NCBI GenBank assembly: GCA_030432695.1
Contig: JAUILN010000023.1
Location: forward strand, 46,065 to 110,064
Reading direction: 5' to 3'
DNA length: 64,000 bases
DNA from: a bacterium
GTDB taxonomy: Bacteria; Planctomycetota; UBA1135; UBA2386
This document shows positions 1-9,252 of the stretch, one piece after another. Every line of letters starts with the position of its first letter. Position 1 is the stretch's first letter. The position numbers and the translations under genes were made by a program. The notes under the pieces were generated by a model. That model worked only from the letters and a program-made list of their open reading frames with translations. It was not told the origin of the DNA and did no database searches.

Positions 1-1962
1 GAGGGCCCGGAGTCGAGAATCTCCCGACAGCGCCTCGGCGTCCGGCAGATCACGGTGCGCGGCGCCGCTGGCGTGCAGCAACACCGCCACGTGACGCGAG
101 CCGTGGTTGGTGGTCGACAGATGGACGATGTGGACGGTCGAGACCTGCTCGCCCAGCTCGCGGCCGAACTCGACCAGGTCCAGGTGTACCTCCTGGTCGC
201 TGGCGAATGCACGGCGCAGCCCGAGGCTCAGCGATGCCTTGGCGTGAGGCCCGACCATCCGCAGCAGGTCGTTGTCGGTGCGACCCTCGGGCAGCCGCAA
301 CCACGGGGACGGGTCGCCGAGGACGCGTTCGACGTGGCGGTTCTGGTCGACCACCAGCGCCGCGCTCGCCGGGATCCGCAGCAGCACGGCGCACAGCGAC
401 TCGACCAGCTGGAGCTCCTCGATCGCGTGCGGTCGGCGGGTGACCCCGGCGCCGCCCACGTGAGGGCGGTTCGGCAGGGGGGCTCGGCCGGTCGGCAGCT
501 CCAGCGCCGGCATCCGTATGTCGCGCACCTTGCGGAACACGTTCCACTTGCGATCGATGGAGTGGAATTCGCTGTCGAGTCCGGCGGGCGGCACCTCGCT
601 GGGACCGAGGAACAGGAAGCCCCCGGTCGCGAGTGCGAAGTGCAGCACGTTCATCGACCGGGCCTGGTTCTGCTTCTTGAGGTAGATCAGCAGGTTTCGG
701 CAGCTGATCAGGTGCAGGCGCGTAAACGGCGGATCGCGGGTCAGGTCGTGGCGCGCGAAGACGATCCGGTCGCGGAGTTCGCGGCGGATGACGTGACCCT
801 GGGCGTCCTCGTCGAAGAACCGGGCGATGCGGTCGGCGCCGAGTTCGGCGAGGGCGTGGTGCGGGTAGCGGCCGGCGGCGGCGACCTCGAGTGCCGTGTC
901 GTCGATGTCGGACGCGAACAGCTTGTAGTCGAGGCGCGCGCCGCGCCGGTCGAGCTCCTCCTCGATCAGCATCGCCAGCGAGTAGGCTTCTTCGCCGGTG
1001 GCGCAGCCGACGCACCACACGCGGAGCGAGTGGTCCTCGAGGCCCGCATCGACGATCCGCGGGATGGCGCGGATGCGCAGGATTTCGAACGCCTCGGCAT
1101 CGCGGAAGAAGCTGGTGACCGACACCAGCAGGTCCCGATACAGCGCCAGCGCTTCGACGGGGTCGTTCGACACCTTGTCGCAGTAGCGATCGAAGCGCGG
1201 CGAGCTGGTCGCTGCCATGCGACGTTGGATCCGACGCTCGACCAGCCCCGGCTTGTAGAGGCTGAAGTCGACGCCACGCTCGCGACGGATCTTGTCCAGG
1301 AGATCGGCGAGCCCGGCGCCGTCCGGATCGAGGCCCTTGGCCTGTTCCTCGTCGGCGACCAGCTCGGCGACGAACCGGGCGAGTTCGGCCGGCGTGCCGA
1401 TCAGGTCGGGTTGGATCGCCTCGAGGGCGCTCTTCGGCATGCCGTCGAATCGCGCCGAATCCGGCTTCTGCACCAGCACCGCACCGCCAGCCTCGCGGAT
1501 CGCCTGCAGACCGCGCGTCCCGTCCGAGCCGGTGCCGGACAGCACGATGCCGGTCGCGTGGTCGTTGAAGTCGTCGGCCATCGACCGGAAGAACTGGTCG
1601 ATCGGCAGGTGGGGCAGATCCTGGCGGGCGCGCTCCGACAGCAGGAGCCGGTCGGAGGCGGTGATCATCTCCTTGCCGGGAGGGATCAGATAGACCACGC
1701 CGCGCGCCAAGGGCTCGCCGTCTTCCACCACCCGGATCGGCAGGTCGGTGTGCTGCGCGAGCAGATCGTCCATCAGGCTCCGGAAGTCCGGAGACAGATG
1801 TTGGATCACCACGAACGCCGCGGGCAGCTCGCGTGGCAGCGCTTCGAAGAAGGCGGTGAGCGCTTCCAGCCCGCCGGCCGAAGCGCCGATCCCGATCACC
1901 GGAAAGGAGCACTGCGATCCCTGGTTCGCGGCGCGGTCGGGAGTCGGGGTCGGGCGTGGCAA
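1..1962 (-). CDS. CheB/CheR fusion chemotaxis-type protein with PAS-like region, cut by left edge
   Basis: Reading the reverse strand gives a continuous frame that leaves the window at base 1. The CheB methylesterase domain comes first: GIGASAGG carries the catalytic Ser (about residue 28), QHLSPDF the His (55) and SGTGSDGTRG the Asp (147). A CheR methyltransferase domain follows with RIQRRM, the SAM-binding stretch RVWCVGCATGEEAYSLAM (about 314) and SCRNLLIYL (about 420). The rest resembles a PAS domain. There is no ATG in this frame between the upstream stop and the CheB motif. I chose TTG at 1962; a GTG inside the first CheB strand is the alternative, so the start is uncertain. Such fusions methylate and demethylate chemoreceptor glutamates or act as signalling hubs. 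No receptor or CheA is in the window. Confidence 0.85.
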   Translation of the reverse strand, partial: MPRPTPTPDRAANQGSQCSFPVIGIGASAGGLEALTAFFEALPRELPAAFVVIQHLSPDFRSLMDDLLAQHTDLPIRVVEDGEPLARGVVYLIPPGKEMITASDRLLLSERARQDLPHLPIDQFFRSMADDFNDHATGIVLSGTGSDGTRGLQAIREAGGAVLVQKPDSARFDGMPKSALEAIQPDLIGTPAELARFVAELVADEEQAKGLDPDGAGLADLLDKIRRERGVDFSLYKPGLVERRIQRRMAATSSPRFDRYCDKVSNDPVEALALYRDLLVSVTSFFRDAEAFEILRIRAIPRIVDAGLEDHSLRVWCVGCATGEEAYSLAMLIEEELDRRGARLDYKLFASDIDDTALEVAAAGRYPHHALAELGADRIARFFDEDAQGHVIRRELRDRIVFARHDLTRDPPFTRLHLISCRNLLIYLKKQNQARSMNVLHFALATGGFLFLGPSEVPPAGLDSEFHSIDRKWNVFRKVRDIRMPALELPTGRAPLPNRPHVGGAGVTRRPHAIEELQLVESLCAVLLRIPASAALVVDQNRHVERVLGDPSPWLRLPEGRTDNDLLRMVGPHAKASLSLGLRRAFASDQEVHLDLVEFGRELGEQVSTVHIVHLSTTNHGSRHVAVLLHASGAAHRDLPDAEALSGDSRLRAL

Positions 1963-2112
1963 GGAAGTCGGCCTCTGTGGCGGGCCCCCAGGTCGGAGGT
2001 CGTCCTTCGTGACCGGAGCCCCACCCTCCCGCGAAGGTGGGCCCTCCGTGCCTCCAGGGTAGTGAACGGTCGGGGTGCTGGGAAGCGCGCGATGCGCGGC
2101 GGCCCGGCTTGG

Positions 2113-4113
2113 TCAGCACTCGGGGTCGGTCGGAAGTGCTGAGGGGACGGAACACGGCCAGGCGCCGACCGCGAAGCCGGTGGATCGCGAGCGCTCGCGT
2201 CGGAATGGCACCACCACCAGTTCCCAGGTGCTGCCGGGACCGGCGGCCGAGCAGGTGGAGCATGCCGGGTTGCCGGCCTCGTCGGCGGCCCGGACCAGGT
2301 CGACCACGAGGTCGGCGGGGAGCGCGTTCAGCGGGATCGGCGGATCCTGCGCCTCGCTCAGCGGGCCGCCCTGCCGATCGACGACCGCGACCCACGGCAC
2401 GACCGGAGCGCCTGACGGAGGCTGGGTGAACCGGTCGCGAGGCAGGCTGGGCCAGGCGCCGAGCAGCGCGCGCAGGGCGTCGCGTTCGTCGCCGGCATGG
2501 TCGAGTCGGGCGGCGAGTTCACCGTGCTCCCGGAACAGCTCGGCGTTGACGCTGTGCAGTTCGTCGTTGGTGGCCCGCTGTTCGTCGAGCGCGCAGAGGG
2601 CCCGGTCCCGCTCGGCCCGCAGCTGCTCGAGCGTCGCCTGCAGGGCGAGGACGACGTGATGCTCGTCGCCGGTCCCGCGATCAGCCTGGGTTCGCGCCGA
2701 GGTGGTCGGTGGCGCTCGTCGATCGTGGTCGCTGCTCCGGGCCTGGAACTCCGGTTCGTGGATCTGCCGGTGGGCGGTCCGCCACAGAACCCCGGGCAGA
2801 TCCGGGTCGGCGGAGTACATCGGGTTGGCACTCAGCCGCTTGGTCTCGGTGGAGCCCAGCAGCAACGCGCCGCCGGTCTCCAGCGCGTAGCCGATCGACC
2901 AGGGGAGTCGACGACGGTGCCGCTGCTTCAGCCGCGACAAGAGTCCGCGGAGCATCAGCAGCGAACAGCGCGGGAAGGGCGCGGCATCGACCATGTCGTG
3001 GACCGCGAAGACCACACGGTCGAGGATGTGGTGGCGGACCGTCCAGTCCTCGCCGACCTGTCGGAAGCTGCGTTCGATCCGGTCGGTAGGGATGCCTGCC
3101 ATCGCGTGTGGTCCGACACGGCCGTTCGACACCCGGGAAAGCGTCGCCTCGTCGTCTGCCGTGACGAACAGGCGCAGTTCCGTCGCTCCTCCGAACTGGC
3201 TGCGCGCCTCGTCGATTGCCATCGCCGCGGCCCAGACGTGTTCGGGCTGGTCATCGGCGTGCAGCCAGGCACGGAGCGGAGCCTGCGGATCCGGGCGGTT
3301 GGCGAACGAGCGGGCCGCGGCTGCGAGGGTGCGTCGTCGGACCTCGGCGAAGTCCTCATCGGCCGGTGGGTTGCCGCTCGGGACCCCGCCACCGGGTTGC
3401 CCGACATCCTGTGGGGCGATGCCGGCGGACTGCGCGTCGACCGACAGGCCCTCGGGGTCGAGCCGCGCCATGCGTCCGGTGGTCGGCGCGCGCCAGCCGG
3501 AACCGAGCGCGGCCGCGAGTTCCGCGGGAGCGGCGACGAGATCGACCGCGCTGCTGGCGATCGCACTCCGCGGCATGCCGTCGAACCGCGCCGACTCGGG
3601 TCGCTGGACCAGGACCCGGCCGCCGCGGGACTTGATCGCCTGGATGCCGCGGGTGCCGTCACTACCCGTCCCCGAGAGGATCACCGCGACCGCACGCGGG
3701 CCATGCGCGGCCGCGAGCGCGGTCAGGAACTGATCGATCGCGTGGTTCGGCCGATCGGACCCGGCGGGGCGGACCAGGTGCAGTCGGCCGTCGAGCAGCT
3801 CCAGATTGTTCGCCGGCGGGATCAGGTGGATCGTGCCGCTCAGCAGGACCGCTCCTTCCACGGCGCGGCGCACCTCCAGCGACGTGCTGCGCGCCAGGAT
3901 CGACTCCATCCGACTCTCGAAGTCGGGCGCCAGATGCTGCACGACCACGTAGGCCAGCGGCAGCGCCGGGTCGGCCGCAGCGAAGAACTCCTCGAGCGCC
4001 TCGAGACCGCCGGCGGACGCGCCGACGCCGACCACGGCTTCGGGGGCGCGGAGCATGCCCGCGGGCGGCGACGCATCCGGGTTGTGGTCGAGGGCGTGCA
4101 TCGGGAGCCGCAT
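2113..4113 (-). CDS. CheB-type methylesterase with degenerate CheR domain and coiled coil
   Basis: The 666-residue product begins with a CheB domain that keeps the catalytic Ser (GVGASAGG, 33), His (VVQHLAPDF, 60) and Asp (SGTGSDGTRG, 152). Residues about 260-430 align with the CheR domain of the downstream neighbour, but the SAM motif is replaced (RAWLHADDQPEHVWAAAM in place of RVWCVGCATGEEAYSLAM) and SCRNLLIYL is now MLRGLLSRL. The methyltransferase half is therefore probably inactive. A Glu/Arg/Leu-rich coiled coil follows (about 470-550), then a short PAS-like tail with CSTCS. The ATG at 4113 follows a weak GGCGAG; the ATG at 4101 is an alternative. It lies just upstream of the intact CheB/CheR gene on the same strand and is probably an old duplicate of it. 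Confidence 0.85.
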   Translation of the reverse strand: MRLPMHALDHNPDASPPAGMLRAPEAVVGVGASAGGLEALEEFFAAADPALPLAYVVVQHLAPDFESRMESILARSTSLEVRRAVEGAVLLSGTIHLIPPANNLELLDGRLHLVRPAGSDRPNHAIDQFLTALAAAHGPRAVAVILSGTGSDGTRGIQAIKSRGGRVLVQRPESARFDGMPRSAIASSAVDLVAAPAELAAALGSGWRAPTTGRMARLDPEGLSVDAQSAGIAPQDVGQPGGGVPSGNPPADEDFAEVRRRTLAAAARSFANRPDPQAPLRAWLHADDQPEHVWAAAMAIDEARSQFGGATELRLFVTADDEATLSRVSNGRVGPHAMAGIPTDRIERSFRQVGEDWTVRHHILDRVVFAVHDMVDAAPFPRCSLLMLRGLLSRLKQRHRRRLPWSIGYALETGGALLLGSTETKRLSANPMYSADPDLPGVLWRTAHRQIHEPEFQARSSDHDRRAPPTTSARTQADRGTGDEHHVVLALQATLEQLRAERDRALCALDEQRATNDELHSVNAELFREHGELAARLDHAGDERDALRALLGAWPSLPRDRFTQPPSGAPVVPWVAVVDRQGGPLSEAQDPPIPLNALPADLVVDLVRAADEAGNPACSTCSAAGPGSTWELVVVPFRRERSRSTGFAVGAWPCSVPSALPTDPEC

Positions 4114-4517
4114 TCTCGCCGCCCGGCAAGGGGTTCGGCACCGGCGATTACCCTGAGGCCGGGCCTGGGAGGCCGGGTCACGGGAGACCATTCCGCCCGG
4201 CACGCGCCCTCGCGCCCAGGATCTCGCCGCACAGTGCTCCCTGGTGTGCAGGCTCGCCGAATCCACCGATTCGGCTGCGTTTCACGGCTTCGTCCCGGGC
4301 ACTCGTGTTCCTGGAGTCTTGGCACGCACTGGATCGGAACGTGTCCCGTGACCCGTGCTCCTGGCGGGTGCGGTTCGCGGGGAACCGGTGAGGGGTCGGT
4401 CCGCGGTTCCTGGCGTAGCCGCCGATCGGGTGCGAAACCGTCGTTCGCGCCGATGTTCCAACGACTTGCCCAATGTCCTACCCTGCGCGCTTTCCGCCAC
4501 TCCTGCGGTTGATCGCC
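4114..4517. other. Divergent intergenic region without a recognised gene
   Basis: About 400 bases separate the minus-strand CheB gene from the plus-strand DoxX gene. No reading frame with protein-like composition was found. It contains a perfect 7-bp inverted repeat, CCGAATC (4257-4263) and GATTCGG (4268-4274), with a 4-base loop. It presumably holds promoters for both directions, but no convincing -35/-10 or sigma-54 motif is visible. Confidence 0.5.
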
Positions 4518-4952
4518 ATGAAGAAGCTCCTCGCTCCCAAACCCCTCCCCGGTGCCGGCTCGTTCGGCCTGCTCGTGCTTCGCGTCCTGGTCGGCGTGGC
4601 ACTGGTCCTCCACGGCTGGTGGAAGGTGACGCACGAGGGCGGTCCGACCGGGTGGATGGGGCAGTCCGCCACCTTCGAACCGTGGATGTTGGCGGTGGCC
4701 GCGTTCAGCGAGGTCGGCGGAGGTGCGCTGCTGGCGCTCGGGCTGCTGACTCCGCTCGCGGCGCTGGCGGTCCTGGGCACGATGCTCGGTGCGGTCTATC
4801 ACCACATCAGTGCGGGCGATCCATTCGTCAACCTGGAGGGCGGTCGATCGTGGGAACTCGCGGGCACCTACGCCGCGGTCGCCCTGCTGGTCCTCACCAT
4901 CGGGCCGGGCATGCTGTCGGTCGACAAGTTCGTGTTCGCCAGGAAGTCCTGA
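4518..4952 (+). CDS. DoxX family membrane protein
   Basis: A 144-residue integral membrane protein with about four hydrophobic helices (about 14-32, 54-75, 77-95 and 118-136). It has the family's N-terminal pattern LLVLRVLVGVALVLHGWWKV and later EVGGGALLALGLLTPLAAL. DoxX-family proteins are small inner-membrane proteins, some linked to thiosulfate:quinone oxidoreductase or redox stress, but most have no proven role. I start at ATG 4518, where a typical MKKLL start precedes the first helix; a longer frame to 4473 exists. No clear ribosome binding site is visible. It converges with the DUF72 gene. Confidence 0.85.
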   Translation: MKKLLAPKPLPGAGSFGLLVLRVLVGVALVLHGWWKVTHEGGPTGWMGQSATFEPWMLAVAAFSEVGGGALLALGLLTPLAALAVLGTMLGAVYHHISAGDPFVNLEGGRSWELAGTYAAVALLVLTIGPGMLSVDKFVFARKS

Positions 4953-4985
4953 CCCGCAGCAGTCCTGACGCGCAGCGCCGGACTC

Positions 4986-5909
4986 TCAATCTCCGCCGAA
5001 CAGCGAGCGCTGCACCGGCGCGCGTTCGAGCTGCCGAGGCGCGCGCACCCGCACACCGAGTCGGCTCTCCAACGCCGCGGCCAGCCGCCGCGCCGGTGCC
5101 AGGTTGTCGGACTCGATGGGTTGGTGCAGGAAGATCCAGGCGCGCTGCAGGCCTGCGGCGAACCACTGCTCCAGGCGGTCGACCCAGTCGTCGAGGCGGC
5201 GCGCGTCGCTCGCGTCGGGCGCGTTGCCCACGAAGCGCAGGAACAGTTCGGGAGTGGCGAGGTGCAGGTGCAGGACGTCGCGGCGGCCGGCGACGTCGGT
5301 GAGCACCGCGGGCACGTGGCGTTCGGCCAGGGCGTCGAACCACCGGCCGGTCAGCGAAGCGTCGCGGAACCAGGCCGGGTCGCGCACCTCGACCGCCACC
5401 GGGATGCGCTCGTGGACGTGGTCGATCAGGTCGAGCAGCGCGCGACCTTCGCGGGGGCCCAGGTCCTCCGGCGCGAGGATCCATGCGAGGCCCAGTCGGT
5501 CCCCCATCGCCAGGCAGGCGTCGACGAACGCGTCGGCCTCGGCTTCGACGCCGCGGCAGCGCGCGCGGTGGGTGATCGAGCCGGGGAACTTCGGGCAGAA
5601 GCGGAAGCCGGCCGGCACCTGATCGGCCCAGGCGCGCATCCGGTCGAGGTCGAAGCCGTAGTAAGTGGCGTTGAGTTCGACCGTGTCGAACGACGCCGCG
5701 TAGTGGCGGAGCTGCGATCCGGAGGAGGTGCCCTTGGGGTAGAGCGTGCCAAGCAGGCTGCGGTCGGCCCAGCGCGCGGTGCCGAGCAGGATCTCGGGGG
5801 CGGTGCCGGCTTCCCGCGGCGCGGCGGCCAGTCGGCGCAGCGTGGCACCGGGGGTGTCCGGTAGCGCGAAGTCCACGCCGGCGACCGAGGGGAGCTTGCC
5901 GAATTCCAT
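4986..5909 (-). CDS. DUF72 (YecE-like) family protein
   Basis: A 307-residue protein with hallmark features of DUF72: an early LLGTARWADRSLLGTLYP, then FDTVELNATYYG, FRFCPKFPGSITH, PVAVEVRDPAWF and a C-terminal FLHQPIESDNLAPA. The family adopts a TIM-barrel-like fold. Its biochemical function is not established, though a nuclease-like or metal-dependent role has been proposed. The length is slightly above the usual 240-280 residues because of an N-terminal extension. It lies 23 bases from the 3' end of the following glycosyltransferase frame on the same strand, but nothing links the functions. Confidence 0.85.
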   Translation of the reverse strand: MEFGKLPSVAGVDFALPDTPGATLRRLAAAPREAGTAPEILLGTARWADRSLLGTLYPKGTSSGSQLRHYAASFDTVELNATYYGFDLDRMRAWADQVPAGFRFCPKFPGSITHRARCRGVEAEADAFVDACLAMGDRLGLAWILAPEDLGPREGRALLDLIDHVHERIPVAVEVRDPAWFRDASLTGRWFDALAERHVPAVLTDVAGRRDVLHLHLATPELFLRFVGNAPDASDARRLDDWVDRLEQWFAAGLQRAWIFLHQPIESDNLAPARRLAAALESRLGVRVRAPRQLERAPVQRSLFGGD

Positions 5910-5932
5910 GGCGTGCGTTGGCGGTGGAACGA

Positions 5933-7099
5933 CTAGCCGAGCGCCTCGCGGATCAGCGCGAGCTGGCCCTGGGTGGTGGCGTCCCAGGACAGGGTCAGGG
6001 CGTGGGCGCGGATCCGTCCGCGGTCCATTCCGGCAGCGAGGGTGGCCCGGGCGGCCCGGGCGAGGGACTCGGGCTGGTTGTCGGGTTCGAGGATACCGAC
6101 CTCCGGTCGGTCTACTACCTCGGCCACGCCGCCCACCGCGACGCCGCAGACCGGGGTGCCGCAGGCCATCGCCTCGAGCACCACGTTCGGCAGGCCTTCA
6201 CGGCGGGAGGCCATCCACAGCGCGTCGGCGGCGGAGTACAGCGGCGGCAGATCGGCCGGTGCGCGCGGGCCGAGCAGGCGCACGCGGCCGGCTACGCCGA
6301 GTTCGACGGCGAGTCGTTCGAGCTGATCGTGGTCGGGACCCTCGCCGACGATCACCAGGCCGACGTCGTCGGGTAGCCTCGCGAGGGCACGGATCGCCAG
6401 GTCGAAGCCCTTCACCGGCGTGAGACCGCCGACCATGAGCAGCAGCTGTCGAGGTGGCGTCGCGAAGCCGAGGGAGCTGCGCTCGATCGGTTCGACGGGC
6501 CGGAAGGCTGCCGCGTCGACGCCGTTGCGCAGCACGTGCAGGCGCGCTGCCGGCACGCCGAACTCCGCGAGGCGGTCGCGCAGTGACGAACTCACGCAGA
6601 CCACCGCGGCCGCTGCGTCGAGCGCGCGACGCAGGGGCCGGCGGACCAGCGGATCCTCGAGATGGAGATTCACGTCGCTGCCGCGGGCGGTGAGCAGGAA
6701 GGGGACACCGAGTTCGGCGGCGAGGCGCGCGGTGGCGACGCCGTCGGGGAACAGGTAGTGGCCGTCGACGAGGTCGATGCGTGGTCCCTCGCGTTCGACC
6801 AGCGCGCGTCGCGCGGCGCGGAGGATCGCGCCGGGATTGGTGACGCGGCCGAGCTTGGGGATCGCCGTCCAGGTCGGATGGGCGACGCGGAGGCCGTCGC
6901 GGTCGACCACCGCGGGTCCGCCGGGCACCGCGCCCAACGGACGGCGGGACACCGGGGCGCAGACCTCGCCGGTGACCTGACCGCTGGCGAGGAGGTGGCG
7001 GAAGCGTCGTTCGACGAACAGACCGTGGCGCGGGTTACCCGGACTCGGGAACAGCGTCGAGAGCAGCAGCAGGTGCGGCTTCTTCGACCGGCGCACCAT
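5933..7099 (-). CDS. GT4-family glycosyltransferase
   Basis: A 388-residue GT-B retaining glycosyltransferase. The N-terminal Rossmann half starts HLLLLSTLFPSPGNPRHG. The C-terminal nucleotide-sugar half has LLLMVGGLTPVKGFDLAIRA and the EX7E signature SRREGLPNVVLEAMACGTPV. The donor and acceptor are unknown. I prefer the ATG at 7099 over a GTG at 7111; both leave the first beta strand intact. The preceding gene on this strand, another GT4 enzyme, ends at 7118, so the two are probably co-transcribed and act in the same glycan pathway. Confidence 0.9.
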   Translation of the reverse strand: MVRRSKKPHLLLLSTLFPSPGNPRHGLFVERRFRHLLASGQVTGEVCAPVSRRPLGAVPGGPAVVDRDGLRVAHPTWTAIPKLGRVTNPGAILRAARRALVEREGPRIDLVDGHYLFPDGVATARLAAELGVPFLLTARGSDVNLHLEDPLVRRPLRRALDAAAAVVCVSSSLRDRLAEFGVPAARLHVLRNGVDAAAFRPVEPIERSSLGFATPPRQLLLMVGGLTPVKGFDLAIRALARLPDDVGLVIVGEGPDHDQLERLAVELGVAGRVRLLGPRAPADLPPLYSAADALWMASRREGLPNVVLEAMACGTPVCGVAVGGVAEVVDRPEVGILEPDNQPESLARAARATLAAGMDRGRIRAHALTLSWDATTQGQLALIREALG

Positions 7100-7117
7100 G
7101 GGTTCCACCACGTTCGC

Positions 7118-8350
7118 TCAGCGACGCCGCGCTACCGCGTCGGCGTAGACCGACTCGTAGACCGCGGTGGTGGCGGCCCAGCTGCGCTCGTCTTCGACGA
7201 AACGGCGCCCGGCCAGACGGATGCGCTCGATGCGCGCGGGATCGGACAGGGCGTCGACCACCGCGTGCGCCAGTGCCGTGGCGTCGCCGGAGCGGAACAG
7301 GAACCCGGTCTCCTGGTCGCGGATCAACTCGTGGTGACCGCCGACGTCGGAGGCGACCACCGGCACGCCTTGCGCCATCGACTCCAACGGCTTCAGCGGT
7401 GTGACCAGCTCGGTGAGGCGCATGGAGTGGCGCGGGAACACGTTGGCGTCGATCAAGGTCGCGTAGCGGCCGACCTCGGAGTGCGGCACCCGGCCGATGA
7501 AGTGGACGCGGTCGTCGAGGCCGCGCGCGGTCACGCTCTGCCGCAGCGCCTGATCCTGCGGGCCGCCGCCGACCAGCAGGAGTCGTACACCAGGCAGCTG
7601 CTCGGCGATGGCCGGCAGCGCGTCGACCAACAGGTCGAGGCCTTCGTAGGCGTAGAACGAACCGATGAAGCCGAGGACCGGGCCGTCGCCGAGACCGAGC
7701 TGCGCCGCCAGCGCCTCGTCGCGCGGCGCGCGGTAGGTGAAGCGCTCGACGTCGACCGCATTGCCGACCACGCGGACCTTGGTTGGCGGCAGGCCGCGAG
7801 CCACGAGGTCCTTGCGCAGGCCTTCGCAGATACAGGTCACCTGGTCGACGGAGCGGACCACACCGGTCTCCATCGCGCGGGTCAGCCGATAGCGGAGGCT
7901 GCCCTCGCGGGTGGTGCCGTGGTCGACCGCGGCGTCCTCCCAGAAGGCGCGGACCTCGTAGACCACCGGCAGGCCGTGGCGGCGGGCGGCCTGCAGCGCG
8001 GCGCGGCCGTTCAGGGCGGGGGAGTGGGCGTGCAGCAGGTCGGGACGCTCGGCCTCGATCAGTGCGTCGAGGCGCTTCTTCAGCCCGCGGACCACGTCGA
8101 GCTGGCCGACCCAGGGCAGCTTCGCGAGTGCGCCGGGTGGGGTCCGATGGAACAGCAGGCCGTCGACCTCCTCGGCGAAGTCCTCGGCGACCGCTTCGCC
8201 GGCGGGACCGTCCGCGGCGTGCTTCGAGCCGGTGACCTGCCGGGTGTGCCAGCCGCGGTCGGCCTGGGCCCGCAGGATCGCCCGCGAGCGGTGCGAGTAG
8301 CCGCTGTGCAGGGGCAGGGAGTGGTCGAAGACGTGGAGGACGCGGAACAT
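7118..8350 (-). CDS. GT4 glycosyltransferase of the exosortase-A-associated (Daro_2409-like) type
   Basis: The 410-residue product opens MFRVLHVFDHSLPLHSGYSH, which I recognise from the PEP-CTERM/exosortase-A-associated glycosyltransferase family (TIGR04063). Family features LLHAHSPALNGRAAL, VVYEVRAFWEDAAV and RLTELVTPLKPLESMAQGVP are also present. In other bacteria this family sits in exopolysaccharide loci next to XrtA. Here no exosortase, PEP-CTERM protein or polysaccharide chain-length gene is in the window. I start at ATG 8350 because residues upstream do not look like protein. The next gene, also GT4, follows within about 20 bases. Confidence 0.88.
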   Translation of the reverse strand: MFRVLHVFDHSLPLHSGYSHRSRAILRAQADRGWHTRQVTGSKHAADGPAGEAVAEDFAEEVDGLLFHRTPPGALAKLPWVGQLDVVRGLKKRLDALIEAERPDLLHAHSPALNGRAALQAARRHGLPVVYEVRAFWEDAAVDHGTTREGSLRYRLTRAMETGVVRSVDQVTCICEGLRKDLVARGLPPTKVRVVGNAVDVERFTYRAPRDEALAAQLGLGDGPVLGFIGSFYAYEGLDLLVDALPAIAEQLPGVRLLLVGGGPQDQALRQSVTARGLDDRVHFIGRVPHSEVGRYATLIDANVFPRHSMRLTELVTPLKPLESMAQGVPVVASDVGGHHELIRDQETGFLFRSGDATALAHAVVDALSDPARIERIRLAGRRFVEDERSWAATTAVYESVYADAVARRR

Positions 8351-8550
8351 CGGATCGGGACGCCGGGGGCACGGCGACGCCCGTGGCGCGGACCCCAGGT
8401 TCCAGGTCGGCACGACGGCCGGTCTTTCTAGAGCCCCCGCTCAGGGTGATCCAGGAAGTTCGCTGGTGTGGGCCACGAGGGTGTCGGGGCGGCGGCAGAT
8501 TCCCTGCACCCGGGTTTCGCGGCGTTGCTGGCCCGCTACGGTCGCAGCCG

Positions 8551-9162
8551 ATGCACGGAACCGGTCGATGGATCGCGGCGGTCGTTCTGCTCACCGCGGT
8601 GGGACTCGTCGGCGCCTGGATGCTCGGGGACGACGCGCCGGCAGCGCCCGAGCGTGGCGAGGCGGGTCGCATCGAGGGCGGCGCGGCGGAGGAACTCGAG
8701 CAGTCGCCCCGGGCGTCGCGTCGTGCGGACCCGGGTGCGGGTGCGGCCGATGCCGTGGAGGTGGTGGTCGATGAGCAGCGCGGAGCGCTGGTCCGGGCCG
8801 ACGGCCTCGGCCGCGCCGGGAGCCGGACCCCGAGATCGATCCGACCGGCAGCCGACGGTGGCGGGCTGCGGTGTCCGGACGGCCGCTTCCTGCCGCTGCT
8901 GAATGGCGTCGAGGCTGCCCCGACCTTGCTGCGCGCGCCGGAGCAGGGACCTCTGCCGCCGGTGGTCGCGGTGCTGGTCGATGCCGACGGTTGGGATTGG
9001 TACGAGCACGCCGACGGCTCGATCACCACCACGCGACCGCAGTACGTCACCGACGGGCAGGGGCGGCGGACCATCCAGGTCGTGACGGTGCACAACGCGC
9101 CGGGTTCGGGCGATCACGGACCTGCCGAGATCCCGTCCGACGTCGGGCCGACGCGGCGTTGA
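8551..9162 (+). CDS. Membrane-anchored protein of unknown function
   Basis: A 203-residue protein that I do not recognise. It has one N-terminal hydrophobic segment (about residues 7-24, IAAVVLLTAVGLVGAWML), then a low-complexity Ala/Glu/Arg-rich linker to about residue 60, and a compact C-terminal part with RCPDGRFLPLLNGV and VLVDADGWDWYEHADGSIT. The layout suggests a single-pass anchor with a periplasmic domain. It is transcribed divergently from the GT4 pair and is followed by a secreted protein on the same strand. ATG 8551 is chosen because it directly precedes the anchor. Confidence 0.7.
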   Translation: MHGTGRWIAAVVLLTAVGLVGAWMLGDDAPAAPERGEAGRIEGGAAEELEQSPRASRRADPGAGAADAVEVVVDEQRGALVRADGLGRAGSRTPRSIRPAADGGGLRCPDGRFLPLLNGVEAAPTLLRAPEQGPLPPVVAVLVDADGWDWYEHADGSITTTRPQYVTDGQGRRTIQVVTVHNAPGSGDHGPAEIPSDVGPTRR

Positions 9163-9236
9163 TCGGTGACTGCAGAAGGGTCGTCGACGCGGCGATGTGG
9201 CTATGATCCGGGTCGTTTCCACCCACCCCCACTCCT

Positions 9237-9252
9237 CACGGAGGATCCGTTG
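9237..9252 (+). promoter_or_regulatory. Ribosome binding site deciding a TTG start
   Basis: CACGGAGG at 9237-9244 lies five bases before TTG 9250-9252. The signal peptide starts exactly at this codon, so the TTG is preferred to the upstream candidate at 9166, which would place 28 non-signal residues in front. Confidence 0.7.

Noticed and set aside
50..2395. A 781-codon minus-strand frame at the left edge
   Set aside because: It is out of register with the CheB/CheR motifs, which read in another minus-strand frame that is open across the edge.
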